Shown here one piece after another: positions 1 to 9,899 of a stretch of DNA of 64,000 bases. The notes under the pieces are model-generated. The model saw only the letters and a list, made by a program, of their open reading frames with translations, was not told where the DNA came from and searched no databases. How positions within the stretch are numbered: the stretch's first letter is position 1; the number at the start of each line of letters is the position of its first letter. The stretch is from Bacillus sp. SD075. GTDB lineage: Bacteria; Bacillota; Bacilli; Bacillales; DSM-1321. A program made the translations under genes and the position numbers. The stretch covers positions 1 to 64,000 of the forward strand of contig NZ_JADILK010000017.1 of NCBI RefSeq assembly GCF_017355165.1, in the 5' to 3' direction.

Positions 1-22
1 GAAGCAGCCATCAGGCTGCTTC
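1..22 (-). terminator. Hairpin after the nuclease gene
   Basis: A 9-bp perfect inverted repeat (GAAGCAGCC / GGCTGCTTC, 4-nt loop) lies 17 bases beyond the stop of the minus-strand nuclease gene. The T-run expected of an intrinsic terminator would fall outside the window, so only the stem is seen. Confidence 0.6.
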
Positions 23-39
23 CCCCTTCTATCTCCGAT

Positions 40-3000
40 CTAACTCGCTTTTTTCTCATCGATGGATTTAGCGGCACCCCAAATTTCGGATGCCCATTCA
101 GGATGGTCGATGAATGGGTTGCGGTTATTTTGCCAGTCATAAATGACATCATTGCGATGGCTCTCGAAATCGTCGACTGGATCGAGATCATTCCACTTCA
201 AAAGTGTCGATAACTTTCCATGAAGCGGCTTCGGATACGTATTGACTGTATCGGATAATTCAAGATCCAACTCACCGTTTCCTTCATATCGGACGGCCAT
301 GTAGAATAACATCCTTGCTATATCGCCTTTAACATGGTCTGGCGGCTCCCATGAATCTGAATCAAACTTACATTCACATCCACTATATGTTTGACCGCCT
401 TCGTCGAAATCAAGGTGGCCTCGTTTACCATTCACTGTCACATCAGCGGGACGGAGGTGGTGAAGGTCTGTCCCGGGACCTTTGCCTGTCCCAAAATCAC
501 CGTGGGACTTTGCCCAGACATGTTCACGGTTCCATTGTCCGGTATTGCCCCCATTCGCGTTTTTCGAAATGGATTTTCCAGAGTAAAGCAAGATGACATT
601 CTGTTTGTTCACCGGATCTTCATCCGTTTCTTTAAGGGCATTCCACACTTGATCATAAGATAACATCGTATGTCCCTTAATAATCGAGTGCAGAACCGAC
701 TTCAATTCCGTTCCCGTTTTTCCTGCCGCCGTTTCGTAATAATCTTCAAGTGGCTTATCATTCGATACGGTCAACGTGAAACGGGCAACCGTTTCCGATA
801 GCTGGTCCTCGGCCTTGACTGCAACAAGGTATGTTCCAGCCTCAATTGCAGGTAGGGTTAATGTCCGTCCGGAGACTGTACCGATGGTGGATGAAAAGGC
901 CAGCTTATCTCCGTCTGGATCTGAGAAATGCTTACTCAAATCGATGGTGACCGTGGAACCGGCTTTCACTTCAAGGTTTTTCAGTTTTTTCGTTACGACG
1001 GGCGCCTGATTTTTAGGTTCGAAAGGGGAAGCAATTGCTTCCCCTTTCGAATTGACAAACTTGATATTCGATGTGTCAACACCTTCTGTTACCGACCATT
1101 TCTGAACGTTTTCAGCGCCCCTGATTTCTTTTACATGGGCGTTGTCAATGATGACATCCTTCACCGCCATGCCTCCAAAATCAATGATTGCGCCTTCCTT
1201 ATCCGGTTTTATCGTCACAGCTGCATTCTTCAGCCCAAGGCCTTTGAGTACAGCATATGAACCTTTTAAGCAAATACCTTCTTCGATGTTGGATGTTTCG
1301 TCAAGATCGATCAAAATACTAGGTGAAGCAATCGTAAGTCTTTTCGTTTTAACGTCTGTTACATGATACGTTTTTTCTGGAGCAGGAGATTCAACACCAC
1401 CTGATTCAGATAACGAGGTTGAAATCAATACAGGGTCATGATCGCTCGCCCTTCCATGAGCTTCCATGAAGGATGAGTTAATATGGACAATATCGACTTT
1501 CGTGGCCGCAGCCATTTTATTCGATACCAAGATATGGTCCAGTACTTGTGAATTGCCTTGATATGTGTAAGAATAACGTTTTTCAAAAGGGACTTTCTCG
1601 ATCATATTGGTTAGATCTTTGCCCTTTAACGTTTTAAGCGGTGCCGAAAATTCAAAATCATTAAAGTCTCCAAGCAAGACGATATTCGCTTTGGCATCCT
1701 GTGACTTGATATCACTGACAAACCGATTGACGATGGAGGCAATTTGAAGCCTTTGCGTTTCACTAGATAGGAAAGGAGGCTGGTTTTTGCCGAATAAAGG
1801 CTGGTCACCGCCCTTGGAATTAAAATGATTGGCCACCACCACTACGCTTTCGCCCTTAAATTCGAATTGAGCGGCTAAAGGCTTCCTGCTTGAAGTGAAG
1901 GCGGGATCGGTAGGCTCGATTCGTCCAGGGTTCAACGTAAGTTTTCCATCTTTGAAGGCCACGGGCTGTGTTGCCGTTCCTTTCGTTCCCTCAGTCAACT
2001 TGACACGGTCCACATTATATAAAAAACCTACACGGATATTCCCGCCGGGTGCCCCGCCATCAAGTTTATCTTCTGGAGCGATATCGATGAATTGATATTG
2101 CGGACCGCCCAGCTCTTTTATTTTTTCGGTTAACTTCTTGGCACTTTGAGCAGAATCCGTTGTCCCGCTATCTGTTGCCCCATCATTATCTTGCATTTCC
2201 GTTACGCCGATGATATCGGGTTGTTTAAGATTGGTGATGATGGATGTTGCGATCGTTTCAACTTTCGAATTAGCGGTTTGAGTGGAGAAATTCTCTATAT
2301 TATAGGAAGCGATCGATAGCTTATCAGCATCCTTTTCTAAAGATGTCACTTCCCGATCCGCACCGCCATCCTTTAGCGCAGGCAGCTGAGCTTTATCCGT
2401 CACTACCCTATAGTTGCTATATCCATAGCTGATGACCCCCGTAACCGAGCCTTCAAAGGAATCACCCGTTTTCGCTGCATATGATTCATCATTTATATCG
2501 AGGGTAATTCTTTCAGGATTGAAATCCGTTTCCGTTATTTTGACGCCTCCAACTGCAGTCGTCGTTTCCATATTCCCTGGAATCACGACCAATTCACCAT
2601 AGTCTTGAGGAGCAACCACTTTCGGGTTATATACTTGCACGAGCATTCCTTCCAGACTCTCGTAGAAATCGATGCCGTCTTCACTTGGATTAAAGTCTGT
2701 CAATCTATCGTCATCGATGTTCTCAGACGGAGGAATGACATCTTTTCCAATGACGATCGGTTCTGGCATTGCTGCAGTGCCAAGCTTTTCAATCGTCGTA
2801 TTAGTCAATTCAGTCGTTGGCAGATCAGTCGTTTTCATTTCAGCGTACCCTTCGATATACCACTCTACGACCTTACCTGCCACTTTGACATGATCTCCCG
2901 CTTTTAGACCATGTACTTTGTTGTACACTAGTATTCCCTCGGAAGTCGTTAAATCCTTATCCGGGTTGAGATCTTGGATGTAAAAGTTATTTGCATCTTT

Positions 3001-4368
3001 TACATATGTGACGACACCTTCCACACCTGAGACGAGTTGATTTTCATATGATGAAAAATGATCCAACCCCTGAATGTCACGAATCTTCACTTCATGGGTT
3101 TTGGTTACGGTATAGGCAAATGTAAAAACTTCCGATATCCTGTCATTGACGGCGATTGCCTTGATGACAGTATCTTTCGTTAAAATGATAGGTTCTGTGT
3201 ACAAGGCACTTGAAGACGTCGGTGTGGATCCATCCAGCGTATAGTGGATTTTCGCTTCTTCCCAACCAGATTCAAGTGATACTTTTGTATTTTCACTAAC
3301 CGTACCAGGGAAAATATCCGTGAATACGGCTGGTTTGTTCACCAGTTCATAATCTTCAATACCACGCGGCTTCAACTGATACATGTCATTGAACTTCGAT
3401 CCGATTCCAGTTACGGAAATGACATCCCCTACTTTAAAGCTATTCAGGAAATCCTCATAACTCGAACCCGTCCGGTTATCATGGCGAACGATAATCGATT
3501 TCCCTTCAGTATCTTCTGCCTTGAATTCGAAAGTTCCGTATGTTCCCGATGCCGCCAATTCCGTAATGGTCGCTTTTTCAATGGTGACCAGCTCACCTTG
3601 TGTTTCCTCATTGACGCCAGATGCATCAATTTTTTTGATTTCAGGAAGTTCATTCCCGGAAGAAACGACTTCAAGGGAGGTTGGTTGGATTTGTAATTCC
3701 TTATTATAAGCGGATACTTTTCCGATCAAAGTAACCTTATCCCCTTGCTTTACATCCGCAGGCCACGAGGAACCATAAACATATAGCCCAGCCGTTCCAT
3801 CTTGGATATAAAAGCCTTTTCCTCCCCAATAACCAAGCCCCGTGGTGACCACCCCATCGACCTGCACTACATCTTCGGTATTCGTGCGCGCCTCGGCAAT
3901 GGAATCCAGAACCTTCACATCAGGCTGTTCAGGAGTTGTTCCCCCATCAGTGATGATCTTGTAATCCGTTGCAGATTTCAGACCGGGTACTGAAAAGTAC
4001 TTTTCCAGCTTTCCCGTAATCGTGACCTGCGCTTTTAGTAATTCTGGATGTTCGACCAAATTCAAGGCCGTTCGGATATTTCCGGCCGGAAGCTGAACAG
4101 GCATGATTTTCTTAACATCCGTTTCATTCGGACTATCGGCAATACCCATGTTCGTACTTTCAGTAAAAGGCGATGTTTGTTGATAGCTTGTACCGCTTTT
4201 AGCTGTACCGACGATGTATCCCATCACCGTCGCCGTCCCACTGTTATTATTAATCGCTTCCATTACTGATATTGTCCCTACCGCTTTTACAGCGGCATTA
4301 TTTGGAAAAAATGTTGACAGAACTATCAGTATGGCAATGAAAAGCTTACTTATCCCTTTCTTCTTCAA
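40..4368 (-). CDS. Secreted multidomain nuclease (EEP domain plus endonuclease I domain)
   Basis: 1442 residues with an N-terminal signal peptide (KKK then a hydrophobic stretch). Residues about 35-140 look like a DUF6359-type domain, followed by OB-fold-like segments and a chitobiase-type CHB_HEX_C domain near 345-425. An endonuclease/exonuclease/phosphatase domain spans about 680-985 (SIASYNIEN, GVTEMQDNDG, ANHFNSKGGD, LLGDFNDF, SDHDPV). An Ig/cadherin-like segment follows, then a C-terminal endonuclease I domain from about 1225 with NREHVWAKSHGDFG and DLHHLRP. Both nuclease cores keep their signature motifs, so the protein probably degrades extracellular DNA or RNA. The start is TTG with GGAGGGG upstream. 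It lies 54 bases after the 5'-nucleotidase gene on the same strand and may be co-transcribed. Substrate preference is not visible. Confidence 0.9.
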   Translation of the reverse strand: MKKKGISKLFIAILIVLSTFFPNNAAVKAVGTISVMEAINNNSGTATVMGYIVGTAKSGTSYQQTSPFTESTNMGIADSPNETDVKKIMPVQLPAGNIRTALNLVEHPELLKAQVTITGKLEKYFSVPGLKSATDYKIITDGGTTPEQPDVKVLDSIAEARTNTEDVVQVDGVVTTGLGYWGGKGFYIQDGTAGLYVYGSSWPADVKQGDKVTLIGKVSAYNKELQIQPTSLEVVSSGNELPEIKKIDASGVNEETQGELVTIEKATITELAASGTYGTFEFKAEDTEGKSIIVRHDNRTGSSYEDFLNSFKVGDVISVTGIGSKFNDMYQLKPRGIEDYELVNKPAVFTDIFPGTVSENTKVSLESGWEEAKIHYTLDGSTPTSSSALYTEPIILTKDTVIKAIAVNDRISEVFTFAYTVTKTHEVKIRDIQGLDHFSSYENQLVSGVEGVVTYVKDANNFYIQDLNPDKDLTTSEGILVYNKVHGLKAGDHVKVAGKVVEWYIEGYAEMKTTDLPTTELTNTTIEKLGTAAMPEPIVIGKDVIPPSENIDDDRLTDFNPSEDGIDFYESLEGMLVQVYNPKVVAPQDYGELVVIPGNMETTTAVGGVKITETDFNPERITLDINDESYAAKTGDSFEGSVTGVISYGYSNYRVVTDKAQLPALKDGGADREVTSLEKDADKLSIASYNIENFSTQTANSKVETIATSIITNLKQPDIIGVTEMQDNDGATDSGTTDSAQSAKKLTEKIKELGGPQYQFIDIAPEDKLDGGAPGGNIRVGFLYNVDRVKLTEGTKGTATQPVAFKDGKLTLNPGRIEPTDPAFTSSRKPLAAQFEFKGESVVVVANHFNSKGGDQPLFGKNQPPFLSSETQRLQIASIVNRFVSDIKSQDAKANIVLLGDFNDFEFSAPLKTLKGKDLTNMIEKVPFEKRYSYTYQGNSQVLDHILVSNKMAAATKVDIVHINSSFMEAHGRASDHDPVLISTSLSESGGVESPAPEKTYHVTDVKTKRLTIASPSILIDLDETSNIEEGICLKGSYAVLKGLGLKNAAVTIKPDKEGAIIDFGGMAVKDVIIDNAHVKEIRGAENVQKWSVTEGVDTSNIKFVNSKGEAIASPFEPKNQAPVVTKKLKNLEVKAGSTVTIDLSKHFSDPDGDKLAFSSTIGTVSGRTLTLPAIEAGTYLVAVKAEDQLSETVARFTLTVSNDKPLEDYYETAAGKTGTELKSVLHSIIKGHTMLSYDQVWNALKETDEDPVNKQNVILLYSGKSISKNANGGNTGQWNREHVWAKSHGDFGTGKGPGTDLHHLRPADVTVNGKRGHLDFDEGGQTYSGCECKFDSDSWEPPDHVKGDIARMLFYMAVRYEGNGELDLELSDTVNTYPKPLHGKLSTLLKWNDLDPVDDFESHRNDVIYDWQNNRNPFIDHPEWASEIWGAAKSIDEKKAS

Positions 4369-4422
4369 GCTCTCAACCCCTCCAACTTTTTTTCTTAGGC
4401 TCAGGAATCATTTGAATACCGC

Positions 4423-7233
4423 TTAAAGAATGGTTTCGCCATTCACCGTGACACCGCTCATGCCCACGTTCTTACCGTTAAGTCCCGATAAATCCAAATT
4501 ACCCCCGACTGTAACCTGTGAAAAAGTAAAGTGATCCGGAGGAGTTCCTGTTAATGTAAGATTCCCTTTAACCACTGCATTTTCCAATGAAGTAATATCC
4601 GTTATGTCCACAACTACATCACCTTCATGTGTTTTTGGTGCATCAGCCTTTCCGCCAAAGTCCTTGGCCAATACCACAGTCGGGTCTGTATTGCTCCCGG
4701 CAACATCCTTGATGCGCCCTTCGATGCTTGGATCGACAGTTTTCAGCCCGCTTACATAATCCCGTAAATTCTCCCAATCAGCGAGTCCGATATCGGTCAC
4801 TCTTCCTTCTTCATAAGCCTTCTTGAAAACGGTGAATCCATCTCCGCCTTTGGCTGTAAAAGCATTGGTCGCCACGACATATTCCTTCGTTGAAGCCAAT
4901 TCGGAATATGTTCCATCTTGTCCCAGGACTTCAACCTTTGTGACACGATTGCCTGCTTCCTTCGAACTGTCGTAGCTGAATTTCATTCCAGAAACATGCA
5001 GGAATCCGCCATTTTCTTGAGGAGCGAGACTTATACTATGCTCTAATGCTTCATTGATTTCTGCACCCGTAAGCTTCATCGTCGCTAACGTATTCCCAAA
5101 CGGTAAAACGGTTAGGATTTCCCCTAAAGTGATCTCACCTTGATCGATGCCAGCTCGGATGCCCCCACCATTTTGGAAAGCTATGACTGCATCCTTATTG
5201 AATTCTTTCGCTTTACTGAGCATTCCATCCGTAATTAAATTTCCCAGTTCCGTTTCATTTTTGCGAACGCTCGGCTTCGTTGCATCTCCTGCATCACGCG
5301 GTGTTTCCAAGGCTTTCACAGCAGATGCCCCAGTCTTCGTTTCCTTCAGCTCCTTAATCTTAGAGGAGTATGTTTCGAGCACTTTTGCCGCTTGCGCATC
5401 ATCCTGTTTATCAGAAAGCTTAATCAGCTGACCGGCTTGTCCAACAATCTTGCCTTCCTTATCGAAATTCACATCGACCGTTCCTAAATAGTCGCTATAT
5501 TGATACCCTTGAACGATGACAGTCGGCTCTTTCATTTTCCCTTTATCATCTTTGTCGACAACAATGGGGGCGTCTAACTGCGTATGGCTATGTCCGCCCA
5601 CAATCACGTCGATGCCCTTGACCTTGGCAGCTAATGTTAAATCATTGTCATAAGCCGCATTGTCATCATAACCAATATGAGATACGGCAACTATCTTATT
5701 GACACCCATGCCTTTGAACGCCTTGACCGCTTTTTCGGCTTCTTCCAGATAGTTTTCAAATTCTATATATCCAGGGCTTGAAATATCTTTCGTCTCTTCA
5801 GTTGTAAGTCCGAAAAAACCTACCTTTTGGCCATCCACTTGTTTTACGATTCCATTGTATATCTTCCCTTGCTCTGGCTTACTTGAAATCAAGTCCGAGA
5901 ATAGTCCCTTGAACTTATCATCTTTGGAGAAATCCACATTTGAACTGACAAATGGGAACTGTGCCCCTTTAATGAAGTCAGCCAAAGCTTGATGGCCTTC
6001 GGCACTTGATCCCAAATCAAACTCATGATTCCCGAATGTCATGACGTCATATTTCATTAGATTCATGAAGCGAAGATCCGCTTGCCCTTTGAATTCATTA
6101 AAATAGAGAGTTCCCGAGAATACGTCACCAGCATCAACCAAAAGAGCTTGCGGTTTACTCTTACGCACTTCCTTAACAGCCGTCACCCTTTTGGCCACAT
6201 TATCCAAGTGGGCATGGGTATCATTCGTATGCATCAAGGAAAGCGTGATCGCCTTCGCTGGATTTTTCAAGGCATCTTCAGCGGCAGCGACTTTCTTATC
6301 CGCCAATGCTATTTTCAATAGGAATTCCTTTCGGTCCGACTCCTTTATTCCATTTAAATTAATGGATGCTTTCGCCTTTTTAGCCGCGTTTATTTGTTCT
6401 TTCGTTTTAAGTTCCCCATTGGCAAGTGCTACATAGGCATTGACCCGTTTTGCCACTTCTTTTTTCTTTTCTGCATATACCGCATCATCATACTTCCCTT
6501 TCACTTCTTTAACATAGGCGTGTATGGCTTTTCCGAGCTTGGATGTTTTGCTGACCTTTTTCAACTGCGCAGAAACGGTTTGCATCCGCTTGTCCGCGGT
6601 CTTTAAATCACCCTTCTTCACCCAGTAAGCAGCTTTTTCATAGTAGTACGGGACTTTCAAGTCACCATTCAAAGACGTTTTGGTCGATTTAGTGAATTTA
6701 TCATATAGGAGCTTTTCGATTTTCGCACCGTAAACGGTATCTTTAATATCTTTATCTGTCTTTTTTACGGCTTTATCCAGTGCTTCATATTGATTCCTGA
6801 TATCAATTGATTTCTTGGCAAGTATTGAATTCGTAAGGGAGCTAACCGATTTACCATGTGCAGCCTTTGCCTTCTCAGCCGCTTTATACCCTTTTACATA
6901 ACCTTCTGAACGAGTGATGTACTTATCATAAGCTTCGATTTCTTTGTATTTGGCATCTTTTTCTTTTTTGCTTAACATTGATTTTTTAATGGTAGAGTTG
7001 ATGTCTTTTTTTGCTTGTTTTGCAGACTTGATTTGTTTTTCAACAGTGGACACTGAAGCGAGTTTTGAAGTGTAGAAATAGGTGTCGAATGGTTTTTTGA
7101 TGGCGGCCTTGGCCGTTTTAATTTTACTATTCAGGCTAGTGGCAGCATCCGAAGGTGCCGGTGCCACTGCTACGATCGTTGTCGCAGCCATTATGGTAGC
7201 TGATGCAATTTTTACGATTTTCTTTTTCCCCAT
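4423..7233 (-). CDS. Secreted 5'-nucleotidase / calcineurin-like phosphoesterase
   Basis: About 936 residues from the ATG at 7233, chosen over an upstream in-frame ATG at 7272 because GGGAGGAT sits 8 bases before it and a clean signal peptide (MGKKKIVKIAS, then Ala-rich) follows. Residues about 35-320 are Lys/Ala-rich and helical. The metallophosphatase domain starts near 330 (LMHTNDTHAHLD, DAGDVFSG, FGNHEFD, GGHSHTQ), followed by the 5'-nucleotidase C-terminal domain (about 640-810, KNETELGNLITDGM, FQNGGGIR). A short C-terminal beta-rich tail (LENAVVKGNLTLTG) resembles a segment of the neighbouring nuclease. It likely dephosphorylates nucleotides outside the cell, supplying nucleoside and phosphate together with the nuclease. 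No LPxTG or obvious anchor was seen. Confidence 0.9.
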   Translation of the reverse strand: MGKKKIVKIASATIMAATTIVAVAPAPSDAATSLNSKIKTAKAAIKKPFDTYFYTSKLASVSTVEKQIKSAKQAKKDINSTIKKSMLSKKEKDAKYKEIEAYDKYITRSEGYVKGYKAAEKAKAAHGKSVSSLTNSILAKKSIDIRNQYEALDKAVKKTDKDIKDTVYGAKIEKLLYDKFTKSTKTSLNGDLKVPYYYEKAAYWVKKGDLKTADKRMQTVSAQLKKVSKTSKLGKAIHAYVKEVKGKYDDAVYAEKKKEVAKRVNAYVALANGELKTKEQINAAKKAKASINLNGIKESDRKEFLLKIALADKKVAAAEDALKNPAKAITLSLMHTNDTHAHLDNVAKRVTAVKEVRKSKPQALLVDAGDVFSGTLYFNEFKGQADLRFMNLMKYDVMTFGNHEFDLGSSAEGHQALADFIKGAQFPFVSSNVDFSKDDKFKGLFSDLISSKPEQGKIYNGIVKQVDGQKVGFFGLTTEETKDISSPGYIEFENYLEEAEKAVKAFKGMGVNKIVAVSHIGYDDNAAYDNDLTLAAKVKGIDVIVGGHSHTQLDAPIVVDKDDKGKMKEPTVIVQGYQYSDYLGTVDVNFDKEGKIVGQAGQLIKLSDKQDDAQAAKVLETYSSKIKELKETKTGASAVKALETPRDAGDATKPSVRKNETELGNLITDGMLSKAKEFNKDAVIAFQNGGGIRAGIDQGEITLGEILTVLPFGNTLATMKLTGAEINEALEHSISLAPQENGGFLHVSGMKFSYDSSKEAGNRVTKVEVLGQDGTYSELASTKEYVVATNAFTAKGGDGFTVFKKAYEEGRVTDIGLADWENLRDYVSGLKTVDPSIEGRIKDVAGSNTDPTVVLAKDFGGKADAPKTHEGDVVVDITDITSLENAVVKGNLTLTGTPPDHFTFSQVTVGGNLDLSGLNGKNVGMSGVTVNGETIL

Positions 7234-7272
7234 TATAGTAATCCTCCCATAAGTTCTATACTGGCATAACAT

Positions 7273-7583
7273 TCAGCTAACTTTTCCATTTAATTGACAC
7301 GCTTTTCCAAAAATTAAATCCCGACAAATTTACTTACCCATGCACAAATCCACCCTACTTTTTTTCCTCTAAAGATCCGTGCATCTCCTATATTACAACA
7401 AAATAATCCATTTTTAAAACAAATTTACAATACTACACGGAATATTAACAGAATATTTTCATTTTGATCACCCCAAAATACCTAGTAACAGATTGATGAT
7501 ATATCAATAAAACGATCTAGTGGTAAAATAGCATCAATTCTTCATGCAACCACCCTTGTTCTTTATACCTGATTTACCGAAAA
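7273..7583. other. AT-rich intergenic region upstream of the 5'-nucleotidase
   Basis: No open reading frame is supported here. It should hold the promoter of the minus-strand nucleotidase/nuclease pair. TTTACA (near 7434) and TTAACA (near 7447) recur about 21 bases apart, loosely like PhoP-binding half-sites, but this is weak in AT-rich DNA. Confidence 0.35.
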
Positions 7584-7620
7584 CAAAAAAAGAGAGGGAT
7601 TAAAATTTCTCCCACTCTTT
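7584..7620 (-). terminator. Terminator of the XRE-cupin gene
   Basis: Read on the minus strand, an imperfect stem (AAAGAGTGGGA / TCCCTCTCTTT) ends in a T7 run, about 100 bases after the stop of the XRE-cupin regulator. Confidence 0.7.
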
Positions 7621-7721
7621 ATTAATTCAACATAAACTTCCAATATTTTCACCATTAATATTTCCAACATCAATATTTTTGCAAAGATATCTAACAAGCA
7701 GAGACAGCATGACTCCCTTTT

Positions 7722-8276
7722 TTAAGCTGGATAATACAGGATCATGCTTAATCGAGTTAACGTGTCCCCTGAATTATGGTAGGAATGCGGTCTGTCAGCC
7801 TTGAATCTGATAGAATCTCCATTCCTTACTGTATATTCTTCGTTATTTACACGTACAGTCACTTCCCCTTCAAAAACAGTTATGTGCTCTTCAGTTCCTT
7901 CTCTATGCGAATCGGAACTAAGGAATCCACCTTTTTCTATCTCGACTGAATATACTTCAAAGCGCTTCTCATCTTCAAAAGGAAAGTGGGGATAAACTCG
8001 ATATTTACCGTTATCTTCAGATAATGATTGAATTTCACTTTTTAAAATAATTTTTGTATCTGGCTGGGGACTATTTATCAGGGAAGAAAATGAAATCTTT
8101 AATCCATTGGCTATTTTCCAAATGGTTGTGATCGTAGGGCTTGATCCTCCCCTTTCAATTTGTCCGATCATCGTTTTGCTTACTCCGGTTAATTCAGCAA
8201 CCTTTTCAAGACTTAATTTCTTACTTTCCCTGATAGCTTTTAAATTGTTTGCAATAATAAAATTTATTTCTTCCAT
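7722..8276 (-). CDS. XRE-family regulator with C-terminal cupin domain
   Basis: 184 residues. An HTH_3 DNA-binding domain occupies about 8-65 (LSLEKVAELTGVSKTMIGQIERG). A cupin_2 sensor domain occupies about 110-180 (HREGTEEHITVFEGEVTVRVN, RFKADRPHSYHN). This architecture is common in small regulators of amino acid, polyamine or exporter genes. It is divergent from the LysE-type exporter at 8380 and the shared intergenic space carries a TACAAT-N12-ATTGTA dyad, so it probably controls that exporter and itself. The ligand is unknown. Confidence 0.9.
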   Translation of the reverse strand: MEEINFIIANNLKAIRESKKLSLEKVAELTGVSKTMIGQIERGGSSPTITTIWKIANGLKISFSSLINSPQPDTKIILKSEIQSLSEDNGKYRVYPHFPFEDEKRFEVYSVEIEKGGFLSSDSHREGTEEHITVFEGEVTVRVNNEEYTVRNGDSIRFKADRPHSYHNSGDTLTRLSMILYYPA

Positions 8277-8291
8277 AAAAATTCTCCTTAT

Positions 8292-8339
8292 TTACAATAT
8301 AACGTCGGCATTGTACAATAAAATGGAAGTCGTTATAAT
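8292..8339 (+). promoter_or_regulatory. Promoter and candidate operator for the LysE-type exporter
   Basis: TTGTAC (8311-8316), a 17-base spacer and TATAAT (8334-8339) form a good sigma-A promoter ending 40 bases before the exporter start. The dyad TACAAT (8292-8297) / ATTGTA (8310-8315) overlaps the -35 and is a plausible site for the adjacent XRE-cupin regulator. Confidence 0.65.
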
Positions 8340-8379
8340 GTTCCTTTTGGTCATTATAGCATACAAAGGGGAGTCAACC

Positions 8380-8964
8380 ATGCCTTTACTATCTTTTTTG
8401 CTATTTGTTTTTGTTACAAGTTTCACTCCAGGACCAAATAACATCATGGCCATGTTATTTGCGAATAAGTACGGGTTAAAAAAGACGATTAAATTTTGTT
8501 TCGGGGTAGGTGCCGGTTTTTTTGTAATCATGTTATTGTGCAGTTATTTTAATGTTTTGCTTGAAAATTTCATACCAAAGATTGAATTTACCATGACTAT
8601 CCTAGGTGCAATTTATATGCTGTATCTGGCCATAAAAATCATTTACAGTTCAAATAAAGATAAGGACGATAATGATGACAGGAACAACAGCTTCATAGCG
8701 GGCATGCTTTTACAATTCATTAATCCAAAAGGCATCTTATATGGCATCACTGCAATATCGACCTTCATACTACCTTATCACTCTACAAATTCCAGCTTAC
8801 TATTCTTTTCATTATTTCTGGCCTCTGTTGGTTTTATGAGTACGTTCTGTTGGAGTATGTTCGGTTCGGTTTTTCAAACATTCTTATCAAAGTATCGAAG
8901 TCAATTTAATGTAATCATGGCTTTGTTATTAGTTTATAGCGCGTTTTCGATCCTTGTTCACTAA
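8380..8964 (+). CDS. LysE/RhtB-family amino acid exporter
   Basis: 194 residues from the ATG at 8380, preceded by AAAGGGGA. The much longer open frame upstream overlaps the divergent regulator and is not used. The protein is hydrophobic with about six membrane segments and has the family motif near its start (SFTPGPNNIMAM) and a second conserved stretch (QFINPKGILYG). Members export amino acids or related small metabolites by proton antiport; the substrate cannot be read from sequence. Likely regulated by the divergent XRE-cupin protein. Confidence 0.9.
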   Translation: MPLLSFLLFVFVTSFTPGPNNIMAMLFANKYGLKKTIKFCFGVGAGFFVIMLLCSYFNVLLENFIPKIEFTMTILGAIYMLYLAIKIIYSSNKDKDDNDDRNNSFIAGMLLQFINPKGILYGITAISTFILPYHSTNSSLLFFSLFLASVGFMSTFCWSMFGSVFQTFLSKYRSQFNVIMALLLVYSAFSILVH

Positions 8965-8973
8965 AAAAGGGGA

Positions 8974-9105
8974 ATGGGGGGAGAGACTCCTGCGGGAAAC
9001 GCGCGTCCAAGGGCGATCCCGCAGGCGCACAGGCGTTGAGGTGGACCGCCTGTGGAAAAAGAGTGCCTGGAATGGAAATCAACGTTCGAGATCCCCCCAA
9101 AAAAA
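8974..9105 (+). repeat. Dispersed intergenic repeat, copy A
   Basis: GC-rich non-coding stretch between the exporter and the PhzF-like gene, with the core elements GACTCCTGCGGG, GATCCCGCAGGCG, CCGCCTGTGGAAAAAGAGTG and CAACGTTC. Similar stretches occur at 23830-24037, 36500-36660 and (inverted) 45868-46005, and the consensus is common between genes in Bacillaceae. No open frame is supported. Confidence 0.7.
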
Positions 9106-9113
9106 TGTATGCA

Positions 9114-9899
9114 TTAAATGGTTAAGTTCCCTTCGAATATTGTCACGGCATGGCCAGAAAGTTTAACTGTGTCTCCCGTTACTTCAACCTTCAATAGTCC
9201 GCCTCTTTTCGATGCCTGATAGGCTATGGTGATACTTTTGTCCAGTTTGCTTTTCCAATAGGGGCCGAGACAGCAATGGGCCGAGACCGTTACATAATCT
9301 TCGTCAAGGCCTTGGGCAGGGGAAAAGAAACGCGAAACGAAATCATATTCACTGCTATCCGATTGACTCGTTACAATGATGCCCCGAATCGGCATTTGGG
9401 CAATGGAATCGATATCCGGCTTTAAATTCCTTACGATTTCTTCTGATTGAACTTCGACTAGATAATCCCATTTGTTTTGTCCAACATACGCAGGCACAAC
9501 ACCTAAAGCTTTAATCAATAATTCAGGGGCAGCGATTTCCTGCTCGATTAATGACGGAAATTCCAACTGAACCATTCCATCCACGAATTTTGCAGTAAAC
9601 AGCCCGCTTTTCGTCTGATAGACAATTGTTTCATCTCTTGGTACGTATCCTTTCTCCCACAAAAAGAAAGAGCTTGCCAGCGTCCCATGTCCACAAATCG
9701 GTATTTCAATGGAAGGTGTGAACCAACGCAGCTGCCATTCATCTTTATGACGGTTAATAAAGGCAGTAACAGGTATATTAATCTCTTTAGCTACTCGCTG
9801 CATCCACTCACTGTCACTTTCCCCGGTAAGTAGGCAGACTGCAGCAGGGTTTCCTTTAAAAGGTTGATCTGTAAACGTATTAATGATGGTTAATTCCAT
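9114..9899 (-). CDS. PhzF-family isomerase-like protein
   Basis: 261 residues with the PhzF/diaminopimelate-epimerase-like fold signature: NTFTDQPFKGNPAAV at the start, CGHGTLAS near 70, and a late DEDYVTVSAHCCLGPYW segment corresponding to the family's EDxxTGSAHC motif. RBS AAGGAGG precedes the ATG. The position usually occupied by the catalytic Glu (family SET) reads PVT (residues 43-45), so classical isomerase chemistry is doubtful. No phenazine genes are nearby; the physiological role is unknown. Confidence 0.85.
   Translation of the reverse strand: MELTIINTFTDQPFKGNPAAVCLLTGESDSEWMQRVAKEINIPVTAFINRHKDEWQLRWFTPSIEIPICGHGTLASSFFLWEKGYVPRDETIVYQTKSGLFTAKFVDGMVQLEFPSLIEQEIAAPELLIKALGVVPAYVGQNKWDYLVEVQSEEIVRNLKPDIDSIAQMPIRGIIVTSQSDSSEYDFVSRFFSPAQGLDEDYVTVSAHCCLGPYWKSKLDKSITIAYQASKRGGLLKVEVTGDTVKLSGHAVTIFEGNLTI

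Noticed and set aside
8107..8379. Longer N-terminus for the LysE-type exporter
   Set aside because: It would overlap the divergent regulator; AAAGGGGA and a family-typical N-terminus support the ATG at 8380.
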